A DNA stretch of 49,286 nucleotides. It comes from Persephonella sp964519345 (GTDB lineage: Bacteria; Aquificota; Aquificia; Aquificales; Hydrogenothermaceae). A model generated the notes under the pieces. The model did no database searches and was not told where the DNA came from. It saw nothing but the letters and a program-made list of their open reading frames with translations. This document shows positions 7,219 through 15,036 of the stretch, piece after piece (the stretch's first letter is position 1; every line of letters starts with the position of its first letter). The stretch is taken from assembly GCA_964519345.1 (NCBI GenBank), contig CAZFKX010000012.1, positions 1 through 49,286 on the forward strand, in the 5' to 3' direction. A program made the translations under genes and the position numbers.

Positions 7219-8831
7219 TATAAGCCTCCTGCAGTTCCATCTCTTCTGATATCAGATACTCCCTGAAAACCGCCGTCTTTTTTCCTGAGTATAGCATGTA
7301 TGGAACCAAGATAAAATGAGAAAGGTTCCCTTTTATCAAGTCTATAACCTTCTCTTTTCAAGTAATCAATAATCTCCTGATCAAATCTGTCTTCATAACT
7401 TATAAGACCTCCAAGGGAACTGTGTATTCTTGGTTGAATTACAGATTTATCAATAGACATATTTAGATCGGCAATATTCATAAGAAATTGGGTCAAGACA
7501 GAAAATATTCTTTCACTTCCTGGACTTCCCATAACAAGCCATGGTTTATCATCCATAAACACTATTGTTGGTGATACTGTTGCCCATGGTACTGAATTTG
7601 GTCTAAGATAATAGGGGTGATCAGGTTTTCTATAATCAAAATCCATAAGGTAGTTATTGTAAAGAAATCCAAGTCCTTCAGCTGCGGCTTTACTCCCGTA
7701 AACTCTCTCAATTGACTGCGTAAGGCTTACAGCCATATTTTCATCCATTACAGATAGATGTGTTGTTTCTTCTGTGTATTCGTCATATGTTTCATGAATC
7801 GGAAGATGGAACTCTATTGATTCCGCTATCTGTTTTACTTTTTTTGATGCATACTTTGGGCTCAGCATTCTTTCGGGTGTTATCTGGGGATAAAAATTAG
7901 GATCGTAAGGTCTTCCTGTTCTTTCTAATAGTGCTTCCCTTATTATCTCTATAAGAAGATGTATCTTTTTTATCTTATCAGAGTGAAGTTCTTCTGGTGA
8001 TGTTGCATCAAGCATTAGTAAAGCGTATATAAGAGGTCTGCCTGCTCCTGGCGGGGGCATTGTGTATATTTTCAGTCCTCTGAATCTGCCGACCACAGGT
8101 TTTCTCTCAATAGGAAGGGGTATGAGAGAAAGATCATCATATCTTAGCAGACCTCCGTTTTCTCTCATATCTGCATCTATCATTTTTGCAGGTTTCCCCT
8201 GATAAAAGTACTCAAACCCGTATCTTGCAATATCTTCAAGAAGATTGGCAAGATCATGTTGCTTGAAAAGATCTCCAGGACTGTAAGGCTTTCCATTTTT
8301 TAGGAAGTATTTTCCTCCTGAAAATGATGGAATTTTTTTGAAGTTCTCAAGTTCCCTTCTCTGGAGATTATGCTGTAAATCTGTAATTCTGTATCCTTCA
8401 TATGCTATTCTTATTGCAGGTTCAACAACTGTTGACCATGGAAGTTTTCCGTATTTTCTATGTACATATCCTAAGACTGCAAGTGTACTTGGAACTGTTG
8501 TTGCTCTGTAACCTAAGCCTTTATCTTCTTCATAAATGGCGCTTACATGTGCAAGGGAAGGTGCTCTTGATGATCCATCTATAGCTATTACTTTTTTTCC
8601 TGTATATATGATCATCATAGTCTGACCGCCGATTCCACTTCCCTGAGGTTCGCATACAGATAGTGCAAGTGCTGATGCGACAGCAGCGTCAACAGCATTC
8701 CCACCCTGTCTAAATATTTCTATACCTGCTTGTGTAGCTTCAGGAAATGCTGTTGCAACCATACATTTTCCAGATTCAGAGAATCTTATACCATCGGCTT
8801 TAAAGCCCTTCTCTATCTTTTTCAGATCCAT
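7218..8831 (-). CDS. Gamma-glutamyltransferase-like Ntn hydrolase without a signal peptide
   Basis: A 537-aa enzyme of the gamma-glutamyltranspeptidase family, which cleaves itself to expose a catalytic N-terminal threonine. The cleavage motif EETTHLSVMD is present (catalytic Thr about residue 356), as are the N-terminal GGNAVDAAVA block, the PPPGAG segment and the C-terminal SPTIV and GSPGSERI blocks. Where the E. coli enzyme has a Ser-Ser pair that holds the substrate carboxylate (SSMSPT), this one reads ATVSPT. No signal peptide or membrane anchor is seen with either possible start, so it should stay in the cytoplasm, unlike most bacterial GGTs. I chose ATG 8831 over 8846 because GGAGGAG lies six bases before it. 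It begins one base past the ATP-grasp gene. Confidence 0.88.
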   Translation of the reverse strand: MDLKKIEKGFKADGIRFSESGKCMVATAFPEATQAGIEIFRQGGNAVDAAVASALALSVCEPQGSGIGGQTMMIIYTGKKVIAIDGSSRAPSLAHVSAIYEEDKGLGYRATTVPSTLAVLGYVHRKYGKLPWSTVVEPAIRIAYEGYRITDLQHNLQRRELENFKKIPSFSGGKYFLKNGKPYSPGDLFKQHDLANLLEDIARYGFEYFYQGKPAKMIDADMRENGGLLRYDDLSLIPLPIERKPVVGRFRGLKIYTMPPPGAGRPLIYALLMLDATSPEELHSDKIKKIHLLIEIIREALLERTGRPYDPNFYPQITPERMLSPKYASKKVKQIAESIEFHLPIHETYDEYTEETTHLSVMDENMAVSLTQSIERVYGSKAAAEGLGFLYNNYLMDFDYRKPDHPYYLRPNSVPWATVSPTIVFMDDKPWLVMGSPGSERIFSVLTQFLMNIADLNMSIDKSVIQPRIHSSLGGLISYEDRFDQEIIDYLKREGYRLDKREPFSFYLGSIHAILRKKDGGFQGVSDIRRDGTAGGL

Positions 8832-8832
8832 T

Positions 8833-9810
8833 TTACTCCTCCACAAGATAGGGATATCTTTTTACAGCTGTTTTCAGTATTTTCTCTATAAGATCCTCGT
8901 ATGAGTATCCTGCTGTACTTGCTGCTTTGACAAATGATCCGGTAGTTCCAAGACTTGCCTGTGAATTGATCTCAAGTATATAGATATTTCCGTTTAGATC
9001 CATTCTGAGATCTGCTCTTGCATAATCTCTCAAACCCAAGATATGAAATACTTTTTTACTAAGTTCCTGCATTTTTTTTGTTTTTTCCTCGTCTATATGT
9101 GCCGGACATATCTTTTTTATTGGTTTATGTTTTTTTAAGTATGTTGTCTGTATTGCGTCAGGATTTCCGCCAAAATCAAACTCTAAAACAGGTAATGTTT
9201 CAAGATCTTCATCATTTCCAATAAGTCCAACAGAAAACTCTCTCCCCCTGATAAATTCTTCAACAATTGCATCCTGATGAAATTCTTCAGTTATTCTTGA
9301 GACAGCATCTTTAAGCTCATCTACATTTTTTACGACTTTTATTCCTAAGGATAAAGCTTCTTTGAGAGGTTTTACTATTGCTGGGAATCTTACTTTTGAA
9401 AAATCCTGATCTATAGAAGAATAAACATGAAAATCAGGCGTTGGGATGTTGTAGTATTTTAGAATTATTTTTGTTACTGCTTTATCAAGTGCAAGTGTAT
9501 GACCCTCTGGAGAAGAACCTGTATAAGGTACTCCAAGCATCTCTAAAAGAGACGGTATATGTGCGTATCTGTCTTCACCTTGAATTCCATATGAAAGATT
9601 AAAAACTATACCTCTGCCTTTACTGAAAAAATTTTTCAATCTGTCAATTATTTCTATATTTCCGTCAGCTATCTCAACATAATGTCCTTTTGCTTTTAAT
9701 GCATAAGCGATCTTATTTATGGTTTTAGGTGAGTATATCTCTTTTGTTTGTTTTGGAAGTTTGAATAAGACTTTTGAAAAGTCGCTATTGTATATAATAA
9801 GAACTCTCAT
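8833..9810 (-). CDS. D-Ala-D-Ala ligase-like ATP-grasp enzyme
   Basis: A 325-aa ATP-grasp ligase, the fold that joins a carboxylate to an amine through an acyl phosphate. The N-terminal domain is atypical of Ddl. The ATP-grasp core is clear: GVPYTGSS, FPAIVKPLKEALSLGI, VEEFIRGREFSVGLIG, YARADLRMD, and the metal-binding YILEINSQASLGTTGSF. The family includes D-Ala-D-Ala ligase and ligases for peptides and amino-acid amides. The tight link to a GGT-like and an N-formylglutamate amidohydrolase-like enzyme argues against a simple cell-wall role and for synthesis of a glutamate-derived peptide or metabolite. It is the first gene of the three-gene unit; its own ribosome-binding site is weak (GGAT). 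Confidence 0.82.
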   Translation of the reverse strand: MRVLIIYNSDFSKVLFKLPKQTKEIYSPKTINKIAYALKAKGHYVEIADGNIEIIDRLKNFFSKGRGIVFNLSYGIQGEDRYAHIPSLLEMLGVPYTGSSPEGHTLALDKAVTKIILKYYNIPTPDFHVYSSIDQDFSKVRFPAIVKPLKEALSLGIKVVKNVDELKDAVSRITEEFHQDAIVEEFIRGREFSVGLIGNDEDLETLPVLEFDFGGNPDAIQTTYLKKHKPIKKICPAHIDEEKTKKMQELSKKVFHILGLRDYARADLRMDLNGNIYILEINSQASLGTTGSFVKAASTAGYSYEDLIEKILKTAVKRYPYLVEE

Positions 9811-9876
9811 ACTAAATCCATAGACAGGTTTATTATATTTTTAACTTAAATCAGATTTTAAAAAATAAAAGTCCAG

Positions 9877-10287
9877 CTATCTCAAAATAAAATCTCTGAG
9901 AATTTTTGCATGATCAAAAACAAGCTTTTCAAAAGGTATATCTTCTAATTTGAATATTTTTACTTCCTTTGCATCACTTTTTGCCTTTGGGATTCCATAA
10001 GATCTACATATATATGTTATAGAGACGGTGTGAAATCTTGGATCTCTTTCTGGATCAGAATATACGCCAAGAAGTCCTATGATCTCAACATCAAGGTCTG
10101 TTTCTTCTTTCATCTCTCTTTTAAGAGCCTGTTCAACACTTTCTCCTATATCTACAAACCCTCCTGGTATAGCCAGTCCAAAAGGAGGATTTTTTCTCTC
10201 TATAAGAACAATACCTCTAAATCTTTCATTATGATCAAAGAGTTGTATTATACCATCTACTGCAACAAAGGGTGTTTTTACAGCCAT
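9877..10287 (-). CDS. Nudix hydrolase, probably ADP-ribose pyrophosphatase
   Basis: A 136-aa Nudix enzyme with a complete Nudix box, starting at GFVDIGES and ending in REMKEETDLDVEI, whose glutamates bind the catalytic metals. The surrounding KNPPFGLAIPGG and GVYSDPERDPRFHTVS segments match the small archaeal/bacterial ADP-ribose pyrophosphatases, which clear free ADP-ribose. Specificity is inferred from these segments only. The frame is open to 10326, but ATG 10287 has GAGGTG at proper distance while the upstream ATG has none. It lies 66 bases before the ATP-grasp gene on the same strand, so co-transcription is possible. Confidence 0.85.
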   Translation of the reverse strand: MAVKTPFVAVDGIIQLFDHNERFRGIVLIERKNPPFGLAIPGGFVDIGESVEQALKREMKEETDLDVEIIGLLGVYSDPERDPRFHTVSITYICRSYGIPKAKSDAKEVKIFKLEDIPFEKLVFDHAKILRDFILR

Positions 10288-10352
10288 TTTCAGCACCTCA
10301 AATATTAATTCTACAGGAATTATCATCCAGATATCTTAATTATAATCAATTA

Positions 10353-10366
10353 TTGATTGTGATCAG
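10353..10366. promoter_or_regulatory. FNR/DNR-type box upstream of the first cytochrome c gene
   Basis: TTGATTGTGATCAG matches the FNR/DNR consensus TTGAT-N4-ATCAA with one mismatch. A -10-like TAAACT at 10389-10394 would put the box near -41.5, the usual position for activation. The ExxSR helix of the regulator encoded at 10876-11502 fits this half-site. Confidence 0.7.
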
Positions 10367-10435
10367 TGAAATAAAAGCTGTATAAAACTAAACTTACTTT
10401 ATGTAGTAATCCGCAGGAAATGGAGGGGAAGTATC

Positions 10436-10825
10436 GTGAGGAAATTTTTAAGCTTAGTTCTGGCTTTAGGGATGCTTTCTGTTGGTTTATCTTATGCTGG
10501 TGGTAAGGATGTAGAGAGGAAGCTTATGCAGTTAGCCAAAAAGAAAGGCTGTACTACCTGTCATGATCTTGATAAGCCGAAGAACTCTGTCCCATTCAGG
10601 GTAATTGCGAAAGAGTATAAAGGGAAAAAGGATGCCGTTGAAACTCTCGTCAAAAGTATCCTGTATGCAAGCTTTGGAAAGTGGCAGTCTCTTGGACCTA
10701 AGAAATACGGCATGAAGCCAAGAGCAATATACATGCCAAGACAAAGGCAGGTTACGGAAAACGAAGCAAGGGAGATAGTCAAACTGATACTTTCCTTAGA
10801 TACAAGCAGTGTTAAAACAAAGTAA
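10436..10825 (+). CDS. Monohaem cytochrome c (nos-associated)
   Basis: A 129-aa periplasmic class I cytochrome c with a Sec signal peptide (about residues 1-21) and one haem site, CTTCH (about 39-43). The distal Met ligand is probably in IYMPRQRQ. It begins with GTG, preceded by GGAGGGG. It is a close paralogue of the cytochromes at 11630 and 17806: all share the IAxxY...DA...S...G(K/R)W...YMP layout. It has its own FNR-type box and a terminator after it, so it forms a single-gene unit next to the regulator. A role as electron carrier to the nitrous oxide reductase or other denitrification enzymes is inferred from position. Confidence 0.85.
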   Translation: MRKFLSLVLALGMLSVGLSYAGGKDVERKLMQLAKKKGCTTCHDLDKPKNSVPFRVIAKEYKGKKDAVETLVKSILYASFGKWQSLGPKKYGMKPRAIYMPRQRQVTENEAREIVKLILSLDTSSVKTK

Positions 10826-10844
10826 AAGTAAAAAAAGTAAAATT

Positions 10845-10870
10845 GGAGGGTTTATCCCTCCTTTCTAATT
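10845..10870. terminator. Bidirectional intrinsic terminator
   Basis: GGAGGG-TTTAT-CCCTCC hairpin (10845-10861) between the converging cytochrome c and Crp/Fnr genes. TTTCTAATTCC follows on the plus strand and AATTTTACTTTTTTT on the minus strand, so it can end both transcripts. Confidence 0.7.
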
Positions 10871-10875
10871 CCTTT

Positions 10876-11502
10876 CTAATCGTTTAAAAGACTCTCAAGT
10901 TTGCTTTTATTTATTTTTACTATCTTTCTCTCTTCTATAAGACCGTCATTTTTTAACTCTCTCAATGTTCTTGAAAGTGTTTCAGGAGTTATATTCAGTA
11001 TAGATGCTATTTTTGTGTGCTTTAAACTGAAAAAAAGATCTTCATGTTCTTTTATGAATTTTGCTACTTTTTTCTTTGCATTTTTCTCCATTAAATCTTC
11101 ACAATAGCTGTAATTTTTCTCAATTTTATTGGCAAGATACATTATCATCTCTCTCATAAAATTTCTGTTTTTATCTAAAAATTTTGTAAGATTTTTTGTT
11201 TCAAATACGATCAATTTTCCATTTGATTCCATCTCGGCTGATATTGGATAGCTAATTTTTTTTATTACCGCAAACTCTCCTATGAACGATGGGGGGAGGA
11301 TATAGTTCAATGTTATATCATTCCCGTTGTTTGACGTTTTGTATATTTTCACAACACCTTCAATAAGAAAAAATGTATTCTTTGGAGTATCTCCTTCCCA
11401 GAAAATTATGTCTCCCTCTTTTCTTTCTATGATTTTTGATATAGATTTAAGATAAGAAATTTCCTTATTGTTCAAAGATTTAAAGAATTTTGAATACTCC
11501 AT
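10876..11502 (-). CDS. Crp/Fnr-family regulator, DNR/NnrR-like
   Basis: A 208-aa transcription factor: an N-terminal cyclic-nucleotide-binding-type beta roll (about residues 15-110), a long dimer helix, and a C-terminal winged helix-turn-helix. The recognition helix reads ETLSRTL (E174, S177, R178), the ExxSR pattern by which FNR contacts TTGAT half-sites. FNR itself holds oxygen-sensing cysteines near its N-terminus; this protein has a single cysteine (Cys133), so a 4Fe-4S oxygen sensor is not possible and a haem/nitric-oxide sensor of the DNR/NnrR type is more likely. It is divergent from the nos operon and sits among matching boxes, so it very probably controls them. The exact signal is inference. 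Confidence 0.85.
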   Translation of the reverse strand: MEYSKFFKSLNNKEISYLKSISKIIERKEGDIIFWEGDTPKNTFFLIEGVVKIYKTSNNGNDITLNYILPPSFIGEFAVIKKISYPISAEMESNGKLIVFETKNLTKFLDKNRNFMREMIMYLANKIEKNYSYCEDLMEKNAKKKVAKFIKEHEDLFFSLKHTKIASILNITPETLSRTLRELKNDGLIEERKIVKINKSKLESLLND

Positions 11503-11559
11503 GGCACCTTCTGAAAAAGAGATTTAATAAAAAGGTAATTTTTTAATACCTGTCAAGCC

Positions 11560-11573
11560 TTGATTCAGGTCAA
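11560..11573. promoter_or_regulatory. FNR/DNR-type box of the nos operon
   Basis: TTGATTCAGGTCAA matches TTGAT-N4-ATCAA with one mismatch. It lies between the divergent regulator gene and the cytochrome-nosZ operon, 57 bases before the cytochrome start codon. A role in activating nos, and possibly in regulator autocontrol, is inferred. Confidence 0.72.
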
Positions 11574-11629
11574 TGTTTTTAAGGTTTTATATCCATAACT
11601 TATTTATCAAAATACCTCGGAGGTGTAGT

Positions 11630-11980
11630 ATGAAAAAATATCTGACGGCGGTACTACTTGGTATAGGAATAATTTCTATTCCTTCCACTGCAGGAGAAGA
11701 TATGAAGGAATTTATTAAGAAAAAAGGCTGTTTCGCATGTCATGATGTTTCTAAGCAAAAGTCAGGACCGCCTTTAAAAGCTATAGCTAAGGAGTATAAA
11801 AGTAAACCTGATGCTGTAAAAACGCTTGTTACAAGTATAACGTCTGGAAGTATGGGCAAATGGCAGGGATTGGCGAAAAAATATGGATTTAAGGTTAATA
11901 TGATGTATATGCCAAGACAGCATGTATCTAAGGAAGAGGCGGAAAAAATAGTGAAATATATACTTTCGTTAGAAAAATAG
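11630..11980 (+). CDS. Monohaem cytochrome c, probable electron donor to NosZ
   Basis: A 116-aa periplasmic cytochrome c with a Sec signal peptide (about residues 1-22), haem site CFACH and a likely axial Met in MMYMPRQH. The frame is open to 11573, but ATG 11630 has GGAGGTG before it and begins with the signal peptide. It is first in the nos operon, 12 bases before nosZ, and therefore the best candidate for the direct electron donor, the role given to NosC-type cytochromes in clade II nos clusters. It closely resembles the cytochrome at 10436 (shared GKWQ, KKYG, YMPRQ). Confidence 0.87.
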   Translation: MKKYLTAVLLGIGIISIPSTAGEDMKEFIKKKGCFACHDVSKQKSGPPLKAIAKEYKSKPDAVKTLVTSITSGSMGKWQGLAKKYGFKVNMMYMPRQHVSKEEAEKIVKYILSLEK

Positions 11981-11992
11981 GAGGTGTGAAAG

Positions 11993-13942
11993 ATGAGAAG
12001 AAAATGGAGGCTGGGAGTGATCTCAGCTTGTGCTGTGGGCTTTTTAGCCTCAACTGCACATGCACAGAGCCCAGCTGAGAAAGTTTATGTTCCACCGGGA
12101 AAACATGATGAGTTCTATGCGTTCCTTTCAGGTGGTTTTAGCGGACAGCTTAGTGTTTATGGACTTCCGTCAGGAAGATTAATCAAAGTTATACCTGTCT
12201 TCTCCGTTTATCCAGAAAATGGATACGGATATTCAGAAGAAACAAAGCCGCTCTTGATGACAAGCCATGGTTTCATACCATGGGGCGACACACACCATCC
12301 GGAACTGTCGCAGACAAATGGAGTTCCAGATGGAAGATGGATATTTATAAATGAAAATAACACTCCAAGAGTTGCAAGAATTGATCTGAGAACATTTGAG
12401 ACTATTGAGATACTTGAGATACCAAACTCAGGCGGTAACCACGCATCAGCATTTGTTACGCCAAACACGGAATACATTACAGCAGGAACGAGATTTTCAG
12501 TGCCGATTCCTCAGAAAGACGTTCCTATAGCAAGTTATGCTGAAAACTTTAAGGGTACATTGACATTTATAAGAGCCGACAAACCTGGAAAGATGGAAAT
12601 TGCATTCCAGATACTCGTTCCAGGTTATGATTACGATCTTGCACACTGTGGTAAAGGTCCTTCTTACGGATGGTGTTTCTATACTTCTTATAATACGGAG
12701 CAGGCGCATACTCTTTTAGAGATAAACGCGTCCCAGAAGGATAAAGATTATATAGCTGCTGTTAACTGGAAAAGAGCTGAGCAGTGTATAGCTGAAGGTA
12801 AGTACCATGTAATGAAAACAGAATACTATCACAACTACATACCGGATCCTGAAGGTGATAGAATAGCTGTTTCAGAAGTTAAAAAAGAGGTTAAGGTTAT
12901 AATTCCTAAGGAATGTAAGGGGGTTCTTTATTTCCTTCCAACACCAAAATCGCCTCATGGTGTTGATGTTGATCCTTCTGGCGAGTACATAATAGCTGGC
13001 GGTAAGCTGTCAACGGTTCTGCCAATTCATTCTTTCTCTAAGATGATAAAAGCCATTAAAAATAAGGATTTTGTCGGAGAGGTTGACGGCATTCCTATAC
13101 TCAGATATGAGTCTATCAGTTACTGTGAAGTTCCAAACCCATGTTTAGGACCATTACACACAGAATTTGATGGAAAGGGATATGCATATACTTCATGTTT
13201 TATAACCTCTGAAGTTATAAAGGTTGATTACAAAAAATGTAAGGTTGTTGATAGAGCTCCTACATACTACGCTGTCGGTCACCTTATGATTCCTGGCGGT
13301 GATTCAGCAAAACCCTGGGGTAAATATCTTCTTCCTATGAATAAAATAACGAAAGATAGATTTATACCAACAGGTCCAGAACTTTTCCATGTTGGGCAGT
13401 TATACGATATTTCCGGTGGAAAAATGCAGCTGCTCAGTGATATAGCCGAGATAGGCGAGCCTCATTATGCTCAGGCTATACCAGCAAGCCTGGTTGCACC
13501 AAATACACTTAAAATATTTGAGCTGGAAAAAAACGATCATCCTTACGTAACCAAGTCTGAAGAAGAAGCAAAAGTTGTTAGAAAAGGAAACAAAGTTCAT
13601 ATTTACATGACAACAATAAGATCCCACTTTACACCTGACAATATAGAAGGTATAAAGGTTGGAGATACTGTTTACTTCCATGTTACAAACATTGAGCAGG
13701 ACTGGGATGTTCCACACGGATTTGCTATCTATGGTGCTGAAAATGCCGAGCTTCTTATAATGCCTGGAGAAACGAAAACGCTCGTATGGAAACCTAAGAA
13801 ACCAGGTGTCTATCCTTTCTACTGTACAGATTTCTGTTCTGCCCTCCATCAGGAGATGCAGGGATACGTGAGAGTATCTCCGAAAGGAGCAAAAGTAACT
13901 ATTAAATATGGTACCGGCGAAGAAATGAAAACAGCTAAATAA
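11993..13942 (+). CDS. nosZ: Nitrous oxide reductase, clade II (NosZ)
   Basis: The 649-aa copper enzyme that reduces N2O to N2 in the periplasm. A seven-bladed propeller domain supplies the CuZ histidines (visible in GDTHHPEL, GGNHAS, LAHCGKG, EQAHTL, SPHGVD, PLHTEF, VGHLM), and a C-terminal cupredoxin domain carries CuA with C611, C615, H619 and M622 plus the upstream His in DVPHGF. DTHHPELS rather than the clade I DxHHxH form marks clade II. The leader (about 1-24) has RR but not the full S-RR-x-F-L-K Tat motif, which suits the Sec route of clade II. GGAGGTG precedes the ATG. All expected metal ligands appear intact, so it should be active. Confidence 0.97.
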   Translation: MRRKWRLGVISACAVGFLASTAHAQSPAEKVYVPPGKHDEFYAFLSGGFSGQLSVYGLPSGRLIKVIPVFSVYPENGYGYSEETKPLLMTSHGFIPWGDTHHPELSQTNGVPDGRWIFINENNTPRVARIDLRTFETIEILEIPNSGGNHASAFVTPNTEYITAGTRFSVPIPQKDVPIASYAENFKGTLTFIRADKPGKMEIAFQILVPGYDYDLAHCGKGPSYGWCFYTSYNTEQAHTLLEINASQKDKDYIAAVNWKRAEQCIAEGKYHVMKTEYYHNYIPDPEGDRIAVSEVKKEVKVIIPKECKGVLYFLPTPKSPHGVDVDPSGEYIIAGGKLSTVLPIHSFSKMIKAIKNKDFVGEVDGIPILRYESISYCEVPNPCLGPLHTEFDGKGYAYTSCFITSEVIKVDYKKCKVVDRAPTYYAVGHLMIPGGDSAKPWGKYLLPMNKITKDRFIPTGPELFHVGQLYDISGGKMQLLSDIAEIGEPHYAQAIPASLVAPNTLKIFELEKNDHPYVTKSEEEAKVVRKGNKVHIYMTTIRSHFTPDNIEGIKVGDTVYFHVTNIEQDWDVPHGFAIYGAENAELLIMPGETKTLVWKPKKPGVYPFYCTDFCSALHQEMQGYVRVSPKGAKVTIKYGTGEEMKTAK

Positions 13943-13956
13943 TGGAGGTTTTTAAT

Positions 13957-14535
13957 ATGAACGTCGCTTCAAGAGGGCTTGTTGCCCTCGCTTCTTTGGT
14001 TCTAATCGGTGTTTTCTTCTTTCCTCTCTGGGAGATAACACTAATAGCCCCTCAATATCCTGAAGGTTTAAGGATGTTTATATGGGTAAATAATATAACA
14101 GGTGGTTCTCCACACGATCTTTACAATATAAACCTTTTAAACCATTATATTGGAATGAAACCTATAAAGCCTGAGGAAATTATAGAGCTAAAAATAATGC
14201 CATTTATATTTGGATTTTTAATAATATTTGGCTTATTAACATCTATTCTTGGAAATAGAAAACTTTTAATAGCATGGGTTGTGCTTTTTGTTATCTTAGG
14301 GATCGCCGGTATAATTGATTTTTATCTATGGGAGTATGATTACGGACATAACCTTGATCCTAAGGCGCCAATTAAAATTCCGGGAATGGCTTATCAGCCG
14401 CCTCTTATTGGATGTAAGATGCTCCTTAATATGAAGGCATGTTCTTTTCCATCAACAGGTACCTATATCGCCACAGTATCAATGCTAATAGGACTGATTT
14501 CAGCCGGTGTTGAAATATTTAGAAAGAGAGGTTAA
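13957..14535 (+). CDS. NosB-like membrane protein of the nos operon
   Basis: A 192-aa integral membrane protein with about four hydrophobic helices (residues about 8-28, 82-102, 108-128 and 168-188) and a periplasmic loop holding IGMKPI and a later NMKACSFP segment. Clade II nos clusters usually have a membrane protein of unknown role, called NosB, directly after nosZ; position and topology match, but I cannot verify sequence identity. The frame opens at an ATG overlapping the nosZ stop, but GGAGG lies eight bases before the ATG at 13957, which I take as the start. It ends one base before the nosL start codon. Confidence 0.7.
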   Translation: MNVASRGLVALASLVLIGVFFFPLWEITLIAPQYPEGLRMFIWVNNITGGSPHDLYNINLLNHYIGMKPIKPEEIIELKIMPFIFGFLIIFGLLTSILGNRKLLIAWVVLFVILGIAGIIDFYLWEYDYGHNLDPKAPIKIPGMAYQPPLIGCKMLLNMKACSFPSTGTYIATVSMLIGLISAGVEIFRKRG

Positions 14536-14536
14536 T

Positions 14537-15034
14537 ATGAACGTTCTGAAGGGAGGTAGCTTTACTCTTTATATTTTTCTTATTTTTTTTATTTTTTCCT
14601 GTGAAAAGACAAAGGCACCAGTTCCTATAGAGTACGGCATAGATAAATGTGATTACTGTCAGATGAAAATAATGGATGATAGATATGGATCCGAACTTGT
14701 AACATCAACTGGAAAGGTTTATAAGTTTGACAGTGTTGAATGTCTTGCAGGTTTTTATCTGAAAAATAAAGAAAAGATTAAGATACATTCTTTATGGGTA
14801 ACAGATTTTCAGGAAAAAAAACTGATTCCTGCCGAAAGAGCCTTGTATCTTCACTCTAAGGATCTACCAAGCCCAATGGGAATGAATCTTTCGGCCTTTA
14901 AAACAAAAGAGGAACTGGATAAAGTAAAGGTAAAATATGGTGGTAAAATTTTAAAATGGGAAGATGTTCTTAAATTAGTGAAAGAAAAATGGCTAAATAA
15001 TAAACATAATCATAAACATATGATGCATATGTAA
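14537..15034 (+). CDS. nosL: NosL copper-chaperone lipoprotein with His/Met-rich tail
   Basis: A 165-aa lipoprotein that binds Cu(I) and supplies copper for NosZ maturation. The leader ends in a lipobox-like IFSC, and the family's metal motif CDYCQM follows shortly after. Further NosL marks are the FDSVECLAGFY and SPMGMNL segments. The last residues (NKHNHKHMMHM) are a histidine- and methionine-rich tail that I do not know as a general NosL trait and that could add a copper site. It starts one base after the NosB-like gene and precedes nosD by two bases. Confidence 0.9.
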   Translation: MNVLKGGSFTLYIFLIFFIFSCEKTKAPVPIEYGIDKCDYCQMKIMDDRYGSELVTSTGKVYKFDSVECLAGFYLKNKEKIKIHSLWVTDFQEKKLIPAERALYLHSKDLPSPMGMNLSAFKTKEELDKVKVKYGGKILKWEDVLKLVKEKWLNNKHNHKHMMHM

Positions 15035-15036
15035 AA

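Noticed and set aside
10876..11502. Canonical oxygen-sensing FNR
   Set aside because: Only one cysteine (Cys133) is present, so the four-cysteine 4Fe-4S site cannot form.
11993..12064. Tat signal peptide on NosZ
   Set aside because: RR is present at residues 2-3, but the S-RR-x-F-L-K context is missing; the Sec route is usual for clade II NosZ.
13400..13849. A 149-codon antisense frame inside nosZ
   Set aside because: It is a shadow of the strongly conserved nosZ frame, and no known domain or start signal is seen.
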